Numbered from the stretch's first letter, positions 44,331 through 53,152 are shown. The stretch is DNA of 64,000 nt from an uncultured Lachnospiraceae bacterium (GCA_910584785.1 CAJUDX010000001.1:46697-110696), one strand, 5' to 3'. Translations and numbers: made by a program. The notes: generated from the sequence alone by a model not told the origin.

Positions 44331-45812
44331 ATGCAGAGCGAAAGATTAGCAGAACATGATGTGCAATATCAGAAAAATCTATCCCAGCGAAAAGTATCCG
44401 ATAAAGCAAAAAGAACCCCAGGGAGGAAGAAACAGTTGAAAACGAAATCATTAAAAATTTCTCAATGTATGATTGTAAAAAATGAAGAAAATAATATCCG
44501 GCAGGCCTTATCCTGGGGTAAGGAAATCATGTGGGAACAGATTGTTGTAGATACCGGCTCTGCCGATCGCACGGTGCAGATAGCAGAAGAATTAGGGGCA
44601 AAGGTGTGTCATTATGTATGGACAGATGACTTTGCCGCAGCGAAAAATTTTGCCATTGGTCAGGCAAAAGGGGATTGGATTGCCCTGTTGGATGCTGACG
44701 AATATATGACGCCGGAGGATGCCAGGAAAATTCAGGAGGTTTTGATTGAACTGGAAGAAAGGGAGTTTGACGGTCTTTCGACGAATCTGCAGAACTTAAA
44801 TGATGAGGGGGAAGCATTTTCCTTTGGCACGCAGGTTCGTTTCTTCCGCAATGACCCGGATATCCGTTATCGCAGGAGGATACATGAGCAGTTGGAAACC
44901 GTATCGGGAAGAAAGCTGCGCATCGGTGATGCCACGCAGGAGCTTTCGATTTTCCATACAGGATATCAAAAGAAGGCAATGGAAGGAAAGGAAAAGAAAG
45001 GAAGAAACCGGAGACTGATTCTGGCTGAATTGGATGAAAACCCGAATGATTATGAGATGATGGGTTATATGGGGGATGATTGTCTGGCGGATGGAGAAAG
45101 CGAGGAGGCAACGACCTGGTACCGCCGTTCGATTCAGCACATGCCTTCTATGCTGGAGCCTGACGACCAGCGCAGTGCTATGACATTTACAGAGTTTTTA
45201 CATTTGCTGACGGAAAAAGAAGCTTTGCTTGGCGATGGATTACGGATGGATGAAATTCTTGGGACTTACCAGAGGGCGATTCAGTTACTGCCGGAGGAGG
45301 CAGATTTTGACTATATATTAGGACGTTTTTTTGCAATGAAAAATGATATGACCAGGGCGATAAGGCATTTGGAAATGGCGTTAAGCAAACTGGATCGTTA
45401 TGGCTGTTATAATAAAGCAATGTTATTATCGGGAAATGTATTTGATGCTTATGAAATATTAGTACGATGTTATTATGAGACAGGAGAGAAGCAAAAGTGT
45501 ATTTCCTATGCAGTAAATTATCTGAACTATAACCGTTATGGGGTGGAGGTATTGTTTTGGCTATTAAAAGCATTGCTGCCGGATGAGGGAGGAAAGGAAA
45601 AGGGAACAATGGAAAACGGGGCAGCAGGAGAAAATGGAGAGAGAGAGAAAAGAGAAGTTCTTGAGGCCCTTTCCCGTCTTTATGATGTTACAGCATTAAA
45701 GGATAAGGTGATTTTGGTGAAAACGGCGGAGAAGGCGGTGGGAAAAGACTTTTCGGAATTTTTGCTTAATCAGCTTTTTTCTCAGGAAGAGAGAAGGAGA
45801 CTGGGCTATTGA
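44331..45812 (+). CDS. GT2-TPR glycosyltransferase, array copy 1
   Basis: 493 aa. After a basic 40-residue leader absent from the other copies (KAKRTPGRKKQLKTK), a GT-A domain (about 42-250) with ISQCMIVKNEENNIRQAL, IVVDTGSADRT and the metal site LLDADEYMTPEDA. Next are RRRIHEQLE and IFHTGY, then TPR-like helices (about 250-480: NDYEMMGYMGDDCLADGE, EADFDYILGRFFAMKNDM). It is the most divergent of four tandem paralogues starting 270 bases behind the main flagellin. Such fusions are known or proposed to glycosylate proteins, with the TPR part binding the acceptor. The acceptor is probably flagellin. AAGGAG precedes the ATG. Confidence 0.85.
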   Translation: MQSERLAEHDVQYQKNLSQRKVSDKAKRTPGRKKQLKTKSLKISQCMIVKNEENNIRQALSWGKEIMWEQIVVDTGSADRTVQIAEELGAKVCHYVWTDDFAAAKNFAIGQAKGDWIALLDADEYMTPEDARKIQEVLIELEEREFDGLSTNLQNLNDEGEAFSFGTQVRFFRNDPDIRYRRRIHEQLETVSGRKLRIGDATQELSIFHTGYQKKAMEGKEKKGRNRRLILAELDENPNDYEMMGYMGDDCLADGESEEATTWYRRSIQHMPSMLEPDDQRSAMTFTEFLHLLTEKEALLGDGLRMDEILGTYQRAIQLLPEEADFDYILGRFFAMKNDMTRAIRHLEMALSKLDRYGCYNKAMLLSGNVFDAYEILVRCYYETGEKQKCISYAVNYLNYNRYGVEVLFWLLKALLPDEGGKEKGTMENGAAGENGEREKREVLEALSRLYDVTALKDKVILVKTAEKAVGKDFSEFLLNQLFSQEERRRLGY

Positions 45813-45842
45813 TCATGATAAGAGGCAGGGGAGGAGTTTAGT

Positions 45843-47195
45843 TTGAAGCAAACAATACAGGGGAAAATTTCCCAGTGCATGATTGTAAAGAATGAAGAAA
45901 AAAATATTGAGCAGGCCTTAAGCTGGGGAAAGGGAGTAGTGGCGGAGCAGATTGTTGTTGACACGGGATCTGCAGATCGGACAGTGGAGATTGCCCAAAG
46001 GCTGGGTGCAAAGGTTTTTCATTTTCCCTGGATAAACGATTTTGCTGCGGCGAAGAATTTTGCTATCGAAAAGGCGCAGTATGAATGGATTGCCTTTTTG
46101 GATGCCGATGAGTATTTTTCAGCGGAGGATGCAAAAAAATTAGCTGATGTATTGCATCATCTTTCGGCCCAGCCTGTAGATTCTGTAATGACTGCCTGGA
46201 TTCATTTATATGATGATAAATCCATTATGCAGGTGGATTCCCAGACTAGAATTTTCCGCAATTGCCCGCAGATACGCTATCATGGTCGGATTCATGAAGT
46301 TTTGCGGCGTTCGGATGGAAAAGATATGGAAAATCAGGATGAGACAGCGAATCTTGCGATTTTTCATACAGGTTACGGTGAGGAAGCAGAAGAAAAGAAA
46401 AAGGCAAGTAAGAGAAATCTTCTGTTAATTCAGGCCGAGTTAGAGGATAATCCGAATAATTATCAAATGCAGGCCTATTTAGGAAATGAATATTTAGCAC
46501 TTGCAGAATATGAACTTGCGGAAAGCGCGTATCGAAAAGCTATTTCCCTGATGCCGGAAGAGGTGCTGGGAGAGTATAGCGTAATTACATCGGGTGTTTT
46601 TTCGCGTCTTATCAATATATTGACCGATCGTCCAGGTAATCATGAGAACAAAATCGTGGAACTTTACCGACAGGCTTCCTTTGGCTGGCCTAAGGAAGGA
46701 GATTATGATTATTTGCTCGGAGAGTATTATGCGGGGCGGGAGAACTTCTGGGAAGGTGAAAGATATTTTAAACAGGCTTTAGAAAAGCTGGATAAGTATG
46801 GACATGCGCAGTATTCGTCTAAGCTTTCAGCAAGAATTATGCATACTTATGAACTATTGATTATGTGCTGCCTGAATAATGGAAATTACAGTGATTGTGT
46901 AAAATATGCAGCAGCGATACTAAAAGAAAATCCCTATTTAATGACGATCGCCATATTGTTTATTTCTGCGTTTCACCGGGATATGGCAAAGCGGGGAAGA
47001 GAAAAGGATGGGGCAGCAGAGGTGGCGGCATTGTTAGGAAATGCATTTTATAATTTCCAATCGCTTAAAGATCGAATTTTTGTTCTTCGTGCGGCAATGG
47101 ATGCAAACTATGCAGAATTAGTGGAAGTTATCCGCGGATTATTTAGCCCTGAGGAGATAGAACAGGTGGATCGCGGGCTGGGAAAAAGGAAGTAA
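45843..47195 (+). CDS. GT2-TPR glycosyltransferase, array copy 2
   Basis: 450 aa, starting at TTG (GGGGAGGAG about six bases upstream; the first residues KQTIQGKISQCMIVKNEEKN align with the other copies). Catalytic domain with VVDTGSADRTVEIAQ and FLDADEYFSAEDA; acceptor-side IHEVLRR and IFHTGYGEEAEEK; TPR-like tail with NYQMQAYLGNEYLALAEYELAESAYRKAI. The C-terminal block SLKDRIFVLRAAMDANYAEL...GLFSPEE is shared with copies 3 and 4. Thirty bases separate it from copy 1, so one transcript is likely. Confidence 0.85.
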   Translation: MKQTIQGKISQCMIVKNEEKNIEQALSWGKGVVAEQIVVDTGSADRTVEIAQRLGAKVFHFPWINDFAAAKNFAIEKAQYEWIAFLDADEYFSAEDAKKLADVLHHLSAQPVDSVMTAWIHLYDDKSIMQVDSQTRIFRNCPQIRYHGRIHEVLRRSDGKDMENQDETANLAIFHTGYGEEAEEKKKASKRNLLLIQAELEDNPNNYQMQAYLGNEYLALAEYELAESAYRKAISLMPEEVLGEYSVITSGVFSRLINILTDRPGNHENKIVELYRQASFGWPKEGDYDYLLGEYYAGRENFWEGERYFKQALEKLDKYGHAQYSSKLSARIMHTYELLIMCCLNNGNYSDCVKYAAAILKENPYLMTIAILFISAFHRDMAKRGREKDGAAEVAALLGNAFYNFQSLKDRIFVLRAAMDANYAELVEVIRGLFSPEEIEQVDRGLGKRK

Positions 47196-47256
47196 AACAT
47201 AAAGAAAAACATAACAGAGTCGATGGAACATGACAGATAAAGAGGAGGATGCAATA

Positions 47257-48618
47257 TTGAATAAAATAGGCCGGGCAAAGATTTCCCAGTGCATGATTGT
47301 GAAAAATGAAGAAAAGAATATTGTACAAGCGCTTTCCTGGGGAAAGGGGATTGTGGCAGAGCAGATTGTTGTGGATACGGGATCGACCGACAGAACCGTG
47401 GAAATCGCCCAGGAAATGGGAGCAAAGGTATATTCTTTTCCCTGGATCAATGATTTTTCAGCGGCGAAGAATTTTGCTATTGGTAAGGCTCGATATAGCT
47501 GGATTGCTTTTTTGGATGCCGATGAATATTTTTCTGGGGAAGATGCGAAAAAACTCCTTTCTTTGCTGGAAAAGCTTCATCCTCATGCATGTGACGGTGT
47601 GGAAACCAGGTTAATTAATTTAGGTGATGAAGGAAAAGTGATTTCTATGGATACGCAGATTCGTATTTTTCGCAACCAACCGGATTTGCGCTATGTCAGG
47701 AAAATTCATGAGCATTTGGTAGCAGCAGACGGACGCAATTTGCGGATATGGAGTGCTGTGGGAGATTTATCGATTTATCATACCGGATATGCGCAGAATG
47801 AGATGCAGAATAAGAAAAGCAGCCAGAGAAATCTAAGCCTTATCTTGGAGGAGCTTAAGGAAAATACAGAGAATTACGAAATGTATGGTTATCTGGGCAA
47901 TGAATATGAGGCTCTTGAAGAATGGGATAAGGCAAAAGAAGCCTATCAAAAAGCAATTGCTTTGATGCCGGAGAGTTTATATGGTAAGTACGATATGGAA
48001 ACTTCTGGATTTGTTTTTCGTTTGCTGGAACTGATGACCGTTTTTCCCGGAAATGAAAAATCAGATATTTTAGCTTTATATCAAAGGGCAGTGAAGGGGT
48101 GGCCGGAAGAGGGAAATTATGATTATCTTCTGGGTAAGTATTATGCCGGGTGCCATTTATTTGGCGAAGCAGAGCATTATCTTGAACAGGCTCTGGATAA
48201 GTTGGAAAAGCGTAAAAATCCACAGTGCTGTACCTTAATATCAGCCAATATAATGAAATTTTATGAACTTTTGGCAATGTGCTGTTTAAACTGCGGAAAC
48301 AGAAATGGCTGTGTCAAGTATACGTCAGCATTATTGAAGGAAAATCCATATTTAATGACGACAATTATGTTATTTATCTCTGCATTCCATCAGGATATGG
48401 CGGCGATGGGAAGGGAAACGGAAGGGGCTGGGGAAGTAGCAGCGCTTTTGGGCAGGTCATTTTATGATTTCCAGTCGTTAAAAGACAGAATGTTTGTCCT
48501 TCGTGCGGCGATGGATGTCGGATACCCTGCATTGGTGGAGGTTATCCGCGCTTTGTTTTCACCAGAGGAGTTAGAGCAGGTAGACAGGGCATTGAATCAA
48601 AATAAGGGGGGAGCATAA
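47257..48618 (+). CDS. GT2-TPR glycosyltransferase, array copy 3
   Basis: 453 aa. I place the start at TTG 47257, eight bases after GAGGAGGAT, rather than at the ATG 47230, which has no ribosome-binding site. Domain order is as in copy 2: KISQCMIVKNEEKNI, VVDTGSTDRTVEIAQ, FLDADEYFSGEDA, IHEHLV, IYHTGY, then TPR helices (NYEMYGYLGNEYEALEEWDKAKEAYQ). It is closest to copy 4 in the catalytic part and differs mainly in the region after the DADEY motif, where substrate choice would be set. Confidence 0.85.
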   Translation: MNKIGRAKISQCMIVKNEEKNIVQALSWGKGIVAEQIVVDTGSTDRTVEIAQEMGAKVYSFPWINDFSAAKNFAIGKARYSWIAFLDADEYFSGEDAKKLLSLLEKLHPHACDGVETRLINLGDEGKVISMDTQIRIFRNQPDLRYVRKIHEHLVAADGRNLRIWSAVGDLSIYHTGYAQNEMQNKKSSQRNLSLILEELKENTENYEMYGYLGNEYEALEEWDKAKEAYQKAIALMPESLYGKYDMETSGFVFRLLELMTVFPGNEKSDILALYQRAVKGWPEEGNYDYLLGKYYAGCHLFGEAEHYLEQALDKLEKRKNPQCCTLISANIMKFYELLAMCCLNCGNRNGCVKYTSALLKENPYLMTTIMLFISAFHQDMAAMGRETEGAGEVAALLGRSFYDFQSLKDRMFVLRAAMDVGYPALVEVIRALFSPEELEQVDRALNQNKGGA

Positions 48619-48619
48619 G

Positions 48620-49966
48620 ATGGCAAGAAAAGATCAACCAAAGATTTCCCAATGCATGATTGTAAAAAATGAAGAAAAGAATATAGAAAGGGCTCTTCTT
48701 TGGGGGAAGGGGATTGTGGCAGAGCAGATTGTTGTGGATACGGGTTCGACGGATCGGACAGTGGAGCTGGCAGAAAAGATGGGAGCGAAGGTGTATTCTT
48801 TTGCATGGATAGACGACTTTTCCGCGGCAAAAAACTTTGCTATCAGCAAGGCAACGGGAGATTGGATAGCTTTTTTGGATGCCGATGAGTATTTCTCCGA
48901 TGAAGATGCGAAGAAGATTCCGGCATTATTGGCAAAGCTTTCGGGAGAGTGTGAATCCGTGCTGACAGCGATGCTTCAGCTGGACGACGCCGGGTTAGTT
49001 AAGGCTGTGGATACACATATGCGCCTGTTTCGTCGGCATCCTGATTTGCGTTATAAGAACAGGATTCATGAGTTCCTTTCTTTTCGGGGAGAAAGGCCGC
49101 CGCGGTTTTGGGATGCTACGCAGGAATTGTCTATTATTCATACAGGCTATACAGAAACGGAGAATAAGCGGAAACGGGATGAAGGCAGGAATCTCCGTTT
49201 GATTCAGAGAGAGTTAATGGAAGATCCCGATAATTATGAAATGCTGGTTTATCTTGGAAATGAATATGAGACGCTGGAGAAATGGGATCTGGCAGAGGAT
49301 GCCTATCGCAGGGCAATTGCCCTTATGCCAGGAAGTGTAAAAGGTGATTATGATGTTTTGACTTCAGGCTGCGCCTTTCGTTTTTTGGAGCTTTTAGCTG
49401 TCGTTCCGGGAAAAAACGAGAGCGATATGATGGAGATTTATGAATGGGCGGTTGAAAATTGGCCGGAAGAAGGGGATTTTTCCTATATTGTGGGAAATTA
49501 TTATGCGGTAAAGGGAGATTATGTGGCAGGAGAAAGGTATCTGCGCAAAGCATTAGAGACGATGGAGAGGTATGGAACCTCCCGCCGTTCTTCCTTGACG
49601 TCGGCAAAGATTATGGAAACCTATGAGCTGCTTGCGGTGTGCTGTTTAAATAATGGAGACCGGGAGGAATGTGTAAGATACACAACTGCATTATTAAAGG
49701 AAAACCGTTATCTGATGACAACGGCAATGCTGTTTATCGTTGCTTTTCGCCAGGATTTGGCAAAGACAGGTCAGGAAAAGAGCGGCGCCTCTAAAGTAGC
49801 TGCTCTCTTAGGCAAGTCATTTTATGATTTTACTTCTTTGAAGGACCGGATTTTCGTTCTCCGTGCCGCTATGGATGCCCGATATCCTGAACTTATCGAG
49901 GTTATCCGCGGTTTATTTACCCCAGAGGAGTTAGCGCAGGTTGACCGGGCACTGAATAAGACCTAA
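48620..49966 (+). CDS. GT2-TPR glycosyltransferase, array copy 4
   Basis: 448 aa. Its ATG overlaps the vicinity of the copy 3 stop (one base between), with AAGGGGGGAG upstream. Same layout: PKISQCMIVKNEEKNIERAL, VVDTGSTDRTVELAEK, FLDADEYFSDEDA, RIHEFLS, IIHTGYTETENK, then TPR-like helices and the shared end ALLGKSFYDFTSLKDR, RGLFTPEELAQVDRALN. The last four bases overlap the convergent peptidase gene. The four copies differ most between the catalytic motif and the HTGY motif. Confidence 0.85.
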   Translation: MARKDQPKISQCMIVKNEEKNIERALLWGKGIVAEQIVVDTGSTDRTVELAEKMGAKVYSFAWIDDFSAAKNFAISKATGDWIAFLDADEYFSDEDAKKIPALLAKLSGECESVLTAMLQLDDAGLVKAVDTHMRLFRRHPDLRYKNRIHEFLSFRGERPPRFWDATQELSIIHTGYTETENKRKRDEGRNLRLIQRELMEDPDNYEMLVYLGNEYETLEKWDLAEDAYRRAIALMPGSVKGDYDVLTSGCAFRFLELLAVVPGKNESDMMEIYEWAVENWPEEGDFSYIVGNYYAVKGDYVAGERYLRKALETMERYGTSRRSSLTSAKIMETYELLAVCCLNNGDREECVRYTTALLKENRYLMTTAMLFIVAFRQDLAKTGQEKSGASKVAALLGKSFYDFTSLKDRIFVLRAAMDARYPELIEVIRGLFTPEELAQVDRALNKT

Positions 49967-50835
49967 TCACCCTCATTTACAGACACTGCCCATAAAGGTC
50001 CCCCGCTGTCGTAAGCCTGTTTTAATTCATCCATCAGCTGCTGCAAATCCCATTCTTTTGTGCTGTTTTCATAATTTGCAGGGTCGGCAATGTAAACATT
50101 TCCATTATCTTTGATTTGGGTAATGATAATAAAATGTCCATTATTGGTCAAGCGACCCTTTCCCATCAGCGCTACCAGGATATGACCGGACTGCAGCAGC
50201 TTTGCAGCATGTTCGGCGGTTCGTTCGGTAACGCTTTCCACCTTAAGGCCGTAAGCCGATAAACTGTTGGGAATTAAAGAGTGGTAAGAACCTCCATTGC
50301 GGGCAAAGCCTCCGTTTGCCGCTCCCCAGTCCGCCATTTCCACCGGAGTAACGCTGGTCGTGGTAAAGCTGTTTATGATCATGGCGACACAGGTAGGCCC
50401 GCATCCGTACCGGCTCATCGGGTCGGTGCCGCCGTAGAGGTAGGATTTCCAGCGAAGGTCACCCTGATTATAATAAAGCATAGCGCCAAGTGCTGTATCC
50501 AGAAAACAGGAATAAATCGAATCCTCCTGCTCTGGAAAAACTGGTTCAGCATTAAAATCCGAAATATCTCCCATGTCTGCGGTCAGGGTAATGCGGGGAA
50601 TGGTTTCTTCCTCTGCTGGTACTTCTTCCTTTGCTGCAAGCCGTTCTTCGCGTTCTTTCTTCCATTCCTGAATATCATGGACAATGGCTGAGGCACTGTC
50701 CTTTACATCTTTCCAGGTAAATGGCCGGAAATAAGAAAAAAGACTGACAATAATTGCCATCGCCATGACTGTAATTCCGCCAATCAGCAGATTTTCTGCC
50801 ATACTGTTTTTTTGGCGTACAGTTTTTTTTACCAT
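49963..50835 (-). CDS. Membrane-anchored C39-like cysteine peptidase
   Basis: 290 aa: an N-terminal membrane helix (LLIGGITVMAMAIIVSLFSYF, about 15-35), a charged helix rich in Glu/Lys (KEREERLAAKEEV), then a papain-like C39_2 domain outside the cell. The catalytic Cys is in SRYGCGPTCVAMIINS (about 144), His in NGHFIIITQ, Asp/Asn in YIADPAN. Substrates of this group are not defined; peptidoglycan-linked or secreted peptides are possible. An in-frame TTG at 50865 and the ATG at 50835 compete as start; AGGAAAGG upstream favours the latter. It follows cheB on the same strand. Confidence 0.8.
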   Translation of the reverse strand: MVKKTVRQKNSMAENLLIGGITVMAMAIIVSLFSYFRPFTWKDVKDSASAIVHDIQEWKKEREERLAAKEEVPAEEETIPRITLTADMGDISDFNAEPVFPEQEDSIYSCFLDTALGAMLYYNQGDLRWKSYLYGGTDPMSRYGCGPTCVAMIINSFTTTSVTPVEMADWGAANGGFARNGGSYHSLIPNSLSAYGLKVESVTERTAEHAAKLLQSGHILVALMGKGRLTNNGHFIIITQIKDNGNVYIADPANYENSTKEWDLQQLMDELKQAYDSGGPLWAVSVNEGD

Positions 50836-50901
50836 GGTAAGAGTCAATCCTTTCCTGAATCTCAATTAATTTAAACAAAATTCTGACAAACCGCCAGCAT
50901 G

Positions 50902-50952
50902 CTGACACATTTACTTTCAGGTAAATGATTTGGCGAAATGTAAACGTGTCAG
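50902..50952. repeat. Inverted repeat between cheB and peptidase gene
   Basis: CTGACACATTTAC (50902-50914) pairs with GTAAACGTGTCAG (50940-50952), 12 of 13 positions, around a 25-base loop. It lies 12 bases after cheB and may end or attenuate the che transcript; no T-run is present. Confidence 0.6.
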
Positions 50953-50963
50953 AACACTATCGT

Positions 50964-52082
50964 CTATCCCTTTGCCAGCTGTGCCATAACTACCTGAGGT
51001 ATCGTACTTAATGCGGCCTGCTGACACACAGCGCCAATCTTATAGGCCTCCATCGGCATCCCATAAACAACACAGGTTTCCCGATCCTGTCCAATGGTGT
51101 AAGCTCCGGCTTTTCGCATCCTGAGCAGCCCGGCAGCTCCATCCGCACCCATGCCTGTCAGAATAACACCGATGGCCCTTTGTTTGACATTTGCCGCAAC
51201 AGAAGTAAAAAGAACGTCAACGGAAGGGCGATGTCCGCTCACCTTATCTTCATCGGTACAGCTTACGGAATATCCGTTGCCTAAGCGAACCACACGCATC
51301 TGCAGACCGCCGGGGGCCAATAAAATCCTCCCTGGAAGCACCTTATCGCCGTGGCTGGCTTCCTTTACTTCCAGGTTACACAGGCGGTTTAAGCGCTCGG
51401 CATACATGGAGGTAAATCCGGGCGGCATGTGCTGGGTAATAACGATGCCGGGCATTCTCGCCGGAAATTGCCGAACCACTTCTAAGATAGCTTCGGTTCC
51501 CCCGGTAGAAGCACCAATCGCAACGATATCGATATTGGAGCTTGGTGATGAAAAATGTGTACGTGCGGCAGGTGCGGCTGCAGATACAGGGTTATGATTA
51601 GCGACCTGCTGCGAACTTACGGTAAAGCGGTAATTGCCAGCAGTTCCACCTGCAGGGTGAGGCGAAACAGAATGAGCAAAAAGACGCACCTTGGCATTTG
51701 CACCGATAGAAAGCTTTGTCTTTAAGGTAGTTAAAAAGGCTTCTTTTCCTCCGTCAGCATCCATGCTTGGTTTTCGCACAAAATCAATTGCACCGGCAGC
51801 CAGGGCATCAAATACCCGAACATTGAGGGAAGATACCAGAATAACCGGAACCGGATGAGTGGGGAGAACTTTTTTTAAAAAATCGAGACCGCTCATTCCC
51901 GGCATCTCGATATCCAGGGTCATAATATCCGGCTTTAATATCGCCAGCTTGCTTTCGGCATCACGGGCATTAATGGCATAGCCGACAATTTCAAAGCGGG
52001 GATCAGCTCCTAAATTCTGCATTAGCCAGCTTCGGAATAAGAGAGAATCATCAACAATCATTAATCGAATTTTCTGCTGCAT
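50964..52082 (-). CDS. cheB: Chemotaxis methylesterase/deamidase CheB
   Basis: Removes methyl groups from chemoreceptor glutamates, activated by phosphorylation from CheA. 372 aa: receiver domain (DD at 11-12, phospho-Asp in TLDIEMPGMSG near residue 56, Lys in FVRKP), a Ser/Ala/Pro linker (about 145-180), and the esterase domain with the Ser of GASTGG, His of ITQHMPPGF and Asp of TGMGADGAAGL. Last gene of cheA-cheW-cheR-cheB. It is separated from cheR by a 95-nt structured repeat. Confidence 0.96.
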   Translation of the reverse strand: MQQKIRLMIVDDSLLFRSWLMQNLGADPRFEIVGYAINARDAESKLAILKPDIMTLDIEMPGMSGLDFLKKVLPTHPVPVILVSSLNVRVFDALAAGAIDFVRKPSMDADGGKEAFLTTLKTKLSIGANAKVRLFAHSVSPHPAGGTAGNYRFTVSSQQVANHNPVSAAAPAARTHFSSPSSNIDIVAIGASTGGTEAILEVVRQFPARMPGIVITQHMPPGFTSMYAERLNRLCNLEVKEASHGDKVLPGRILLAPGGLQMRVVRLGNGYSVSCTDEDKVSGHRPSVDVLFTSVAANVKQRAIGVILTGMGADGAAGLLRMRKAGAYTIGQDRETCVVYGMPMEAYKIGAVCQQAALSTIPQVVMAQLAKG

Positions 52083-52112
52083 GGAGTAAACCTTCTTTCT
52101 CTTATTTTACTT

Positions 52113-52214
52113 TGAAAGTTCGCCGCCGAATAGGCGGCATCAATTCAGGGATTCCAAGTGCGCCCAGCAGACTTTTATTCGTGGTGGTGCACTCACTTGT
52201 GGGCGCATGAGGGT
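52113..52214 (-). repeat. Structured repeat element, copy A (cheR-cheB gap)
   Basis: Read in the sense of the che transcript it folds as: P1 TGCGCCC/GGGCGCA (52207-52201 with 52165-52159), an enclosed hairpin GTG(A)GTG-CAC-CACCAC, and a separate hairpin GCCGCC-TATTC-GGCGGC (52138-52122). It is about 80% identical to copy B at 61537, with compensating changes in two stems. It fills most of the gap between the two genes. Confidence 0.8.
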
Positions 52215-53033
52215 TTACTTTGCCGATTTGCGGTAAATCGCCGGTTGTACGTAGTCGTAGGGGCAGGTGTTTTTTGTCAGGCCTTCAGAATGACCGATAA
52301 AGAGATGGCCTCCTGGAAGCGTGGCATTGTAAAAACGCCGAACCAGGGCATCCTTTGTCGGCTGATCAAAGTAAATCATAACATTGCGGCAGAAGATTAA
52401 GTCAAATTTTTTCTTAAAGGTAATAGGGTCCATTAAGTTAAAGGTCCTGAAAATAACATTTTGTTTAAGTGCCGGAGTTACCGTATATTGACCGTTTCCT
52501 GATTTGGTGAAATACTTCTGCTGCCATGAAGCCGGGAGTGTGGACACACTTTCGCTGCTGTAATTTGCAGCGACAGCAGTGGACAGTATTTTTTTAGAAA
52601 TATCGGTGGCAAGAATCCTGGTATCCCACTGGGAAGCTTTAGCGCCAAAGTATTCTTTTAAATACATGGAAATCGTATAAGGCTCTTCGCCGGAGGAGCA
52701 GCCTGCGCTCCAAATGGAAAGAACTTTATCCCTGGCATGCTTTTTTTCCAGATCGGGCAGGATAACTTCCGTAAAATACTTAAAATGGGCTTCCTCCCGA
52801 AGAAAGTATGTATAATTGGTCGTCAATTTATTTAACATGGCAGTAACCATATCAGGATCGCGACCAGATAAAATTTCATCGACATAGGCAGAAAAGTTTT
52901 CGAAGCCCTGTGAAGAAAGCGTATTGGAAAGGCGGCTGGAAATCAGCTGTTTTTTCTTGCTTAAGTCGATGCCGTAGTTTTTTTGAATATAGGTATACAG
53001 ACGATGAAAGTCCTGATCAGTTAAGGTGAGCAT
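52215..53033 (-). CDS. cheR: Chemoreceptor methyltransferase CheR
   Basis: Methylates receptor glutamates with SAM. 272 aa: N-terminal helical domain (TDQDFHRLYTYIQKNYGIDLSKKKQ), TTNYTYFLREEAHF, SAM-binding SIWSAGCSSGEEPYTISM (about 104-121), and FCRNVMIYFDQPTK. The start at 53033 has AGGGGGATT upstream; an extension of 33 residues to 53132 would run through a hairpin and is rejected. No TPR or other tether module is fused. Confidence 0.96.
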   Translation of the reverse strand: MLTLTDQDFHRLYTYIQKNYGIDLSKKKQLISSRLSNTLSSQGFENFSAYVDEILSGRDPDMVTAMLNKLTTNYTYFLREEAHFKYFTEVILPDLEKKHARDKVLSIWSAGCSSGEEPYTISMYLKEYFGAKASQWDTRILATDISKKILSTAVAANYSSESVSTLPASWQQKYFTKSGNGQYTVTPALKQNVIFRTFNLMDPITFKKKFDLIFCRNVMIYFDQPTKDALVRRFYNATLPGGHLFIGHSEGLTKNTCPYDYVQPAIYRKSAK

Positions 53034-53086
53034 CGAATTAAATCCCCCTAATTTCACTAAAATGATACTGCCCCTGCCAGGAGCCT

Positions 53087-53128
53087 GTTTAGAAAAATTC
53101 TGCATTTTCAGCAAAATGATTTCTAAAC
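53087..53128 (-). promoter_or_regulatory. Hairpin in cheW-cheR gap
   Basis: GTTTAGAAA (53087-53095) pairs with TTTCTAAAC (53120-53128), with CATTTT/AAAATG continuing inside around a CAGC loop. Located between cheW and cheR, where it could adjust relative expression or protect the mRNA. Confidence 0.6.
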
Positions 53129-53152
53129 ACACTCCGGCGAAAGGCAGTGTTT

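Noticed and set aside
44527..45111. 194-codon minus-strand frame opposite glycosyltransferase copy 1
   Set aside because: Proline- and serine-rich antisense shadow of a well-supported gene; no ribosome-binding site.
44331..49966. Glycosyltransferase array as an assembly duplication
   Set aside because: The copies differ throughout in sequence and length, so they are real diverged paralogues.
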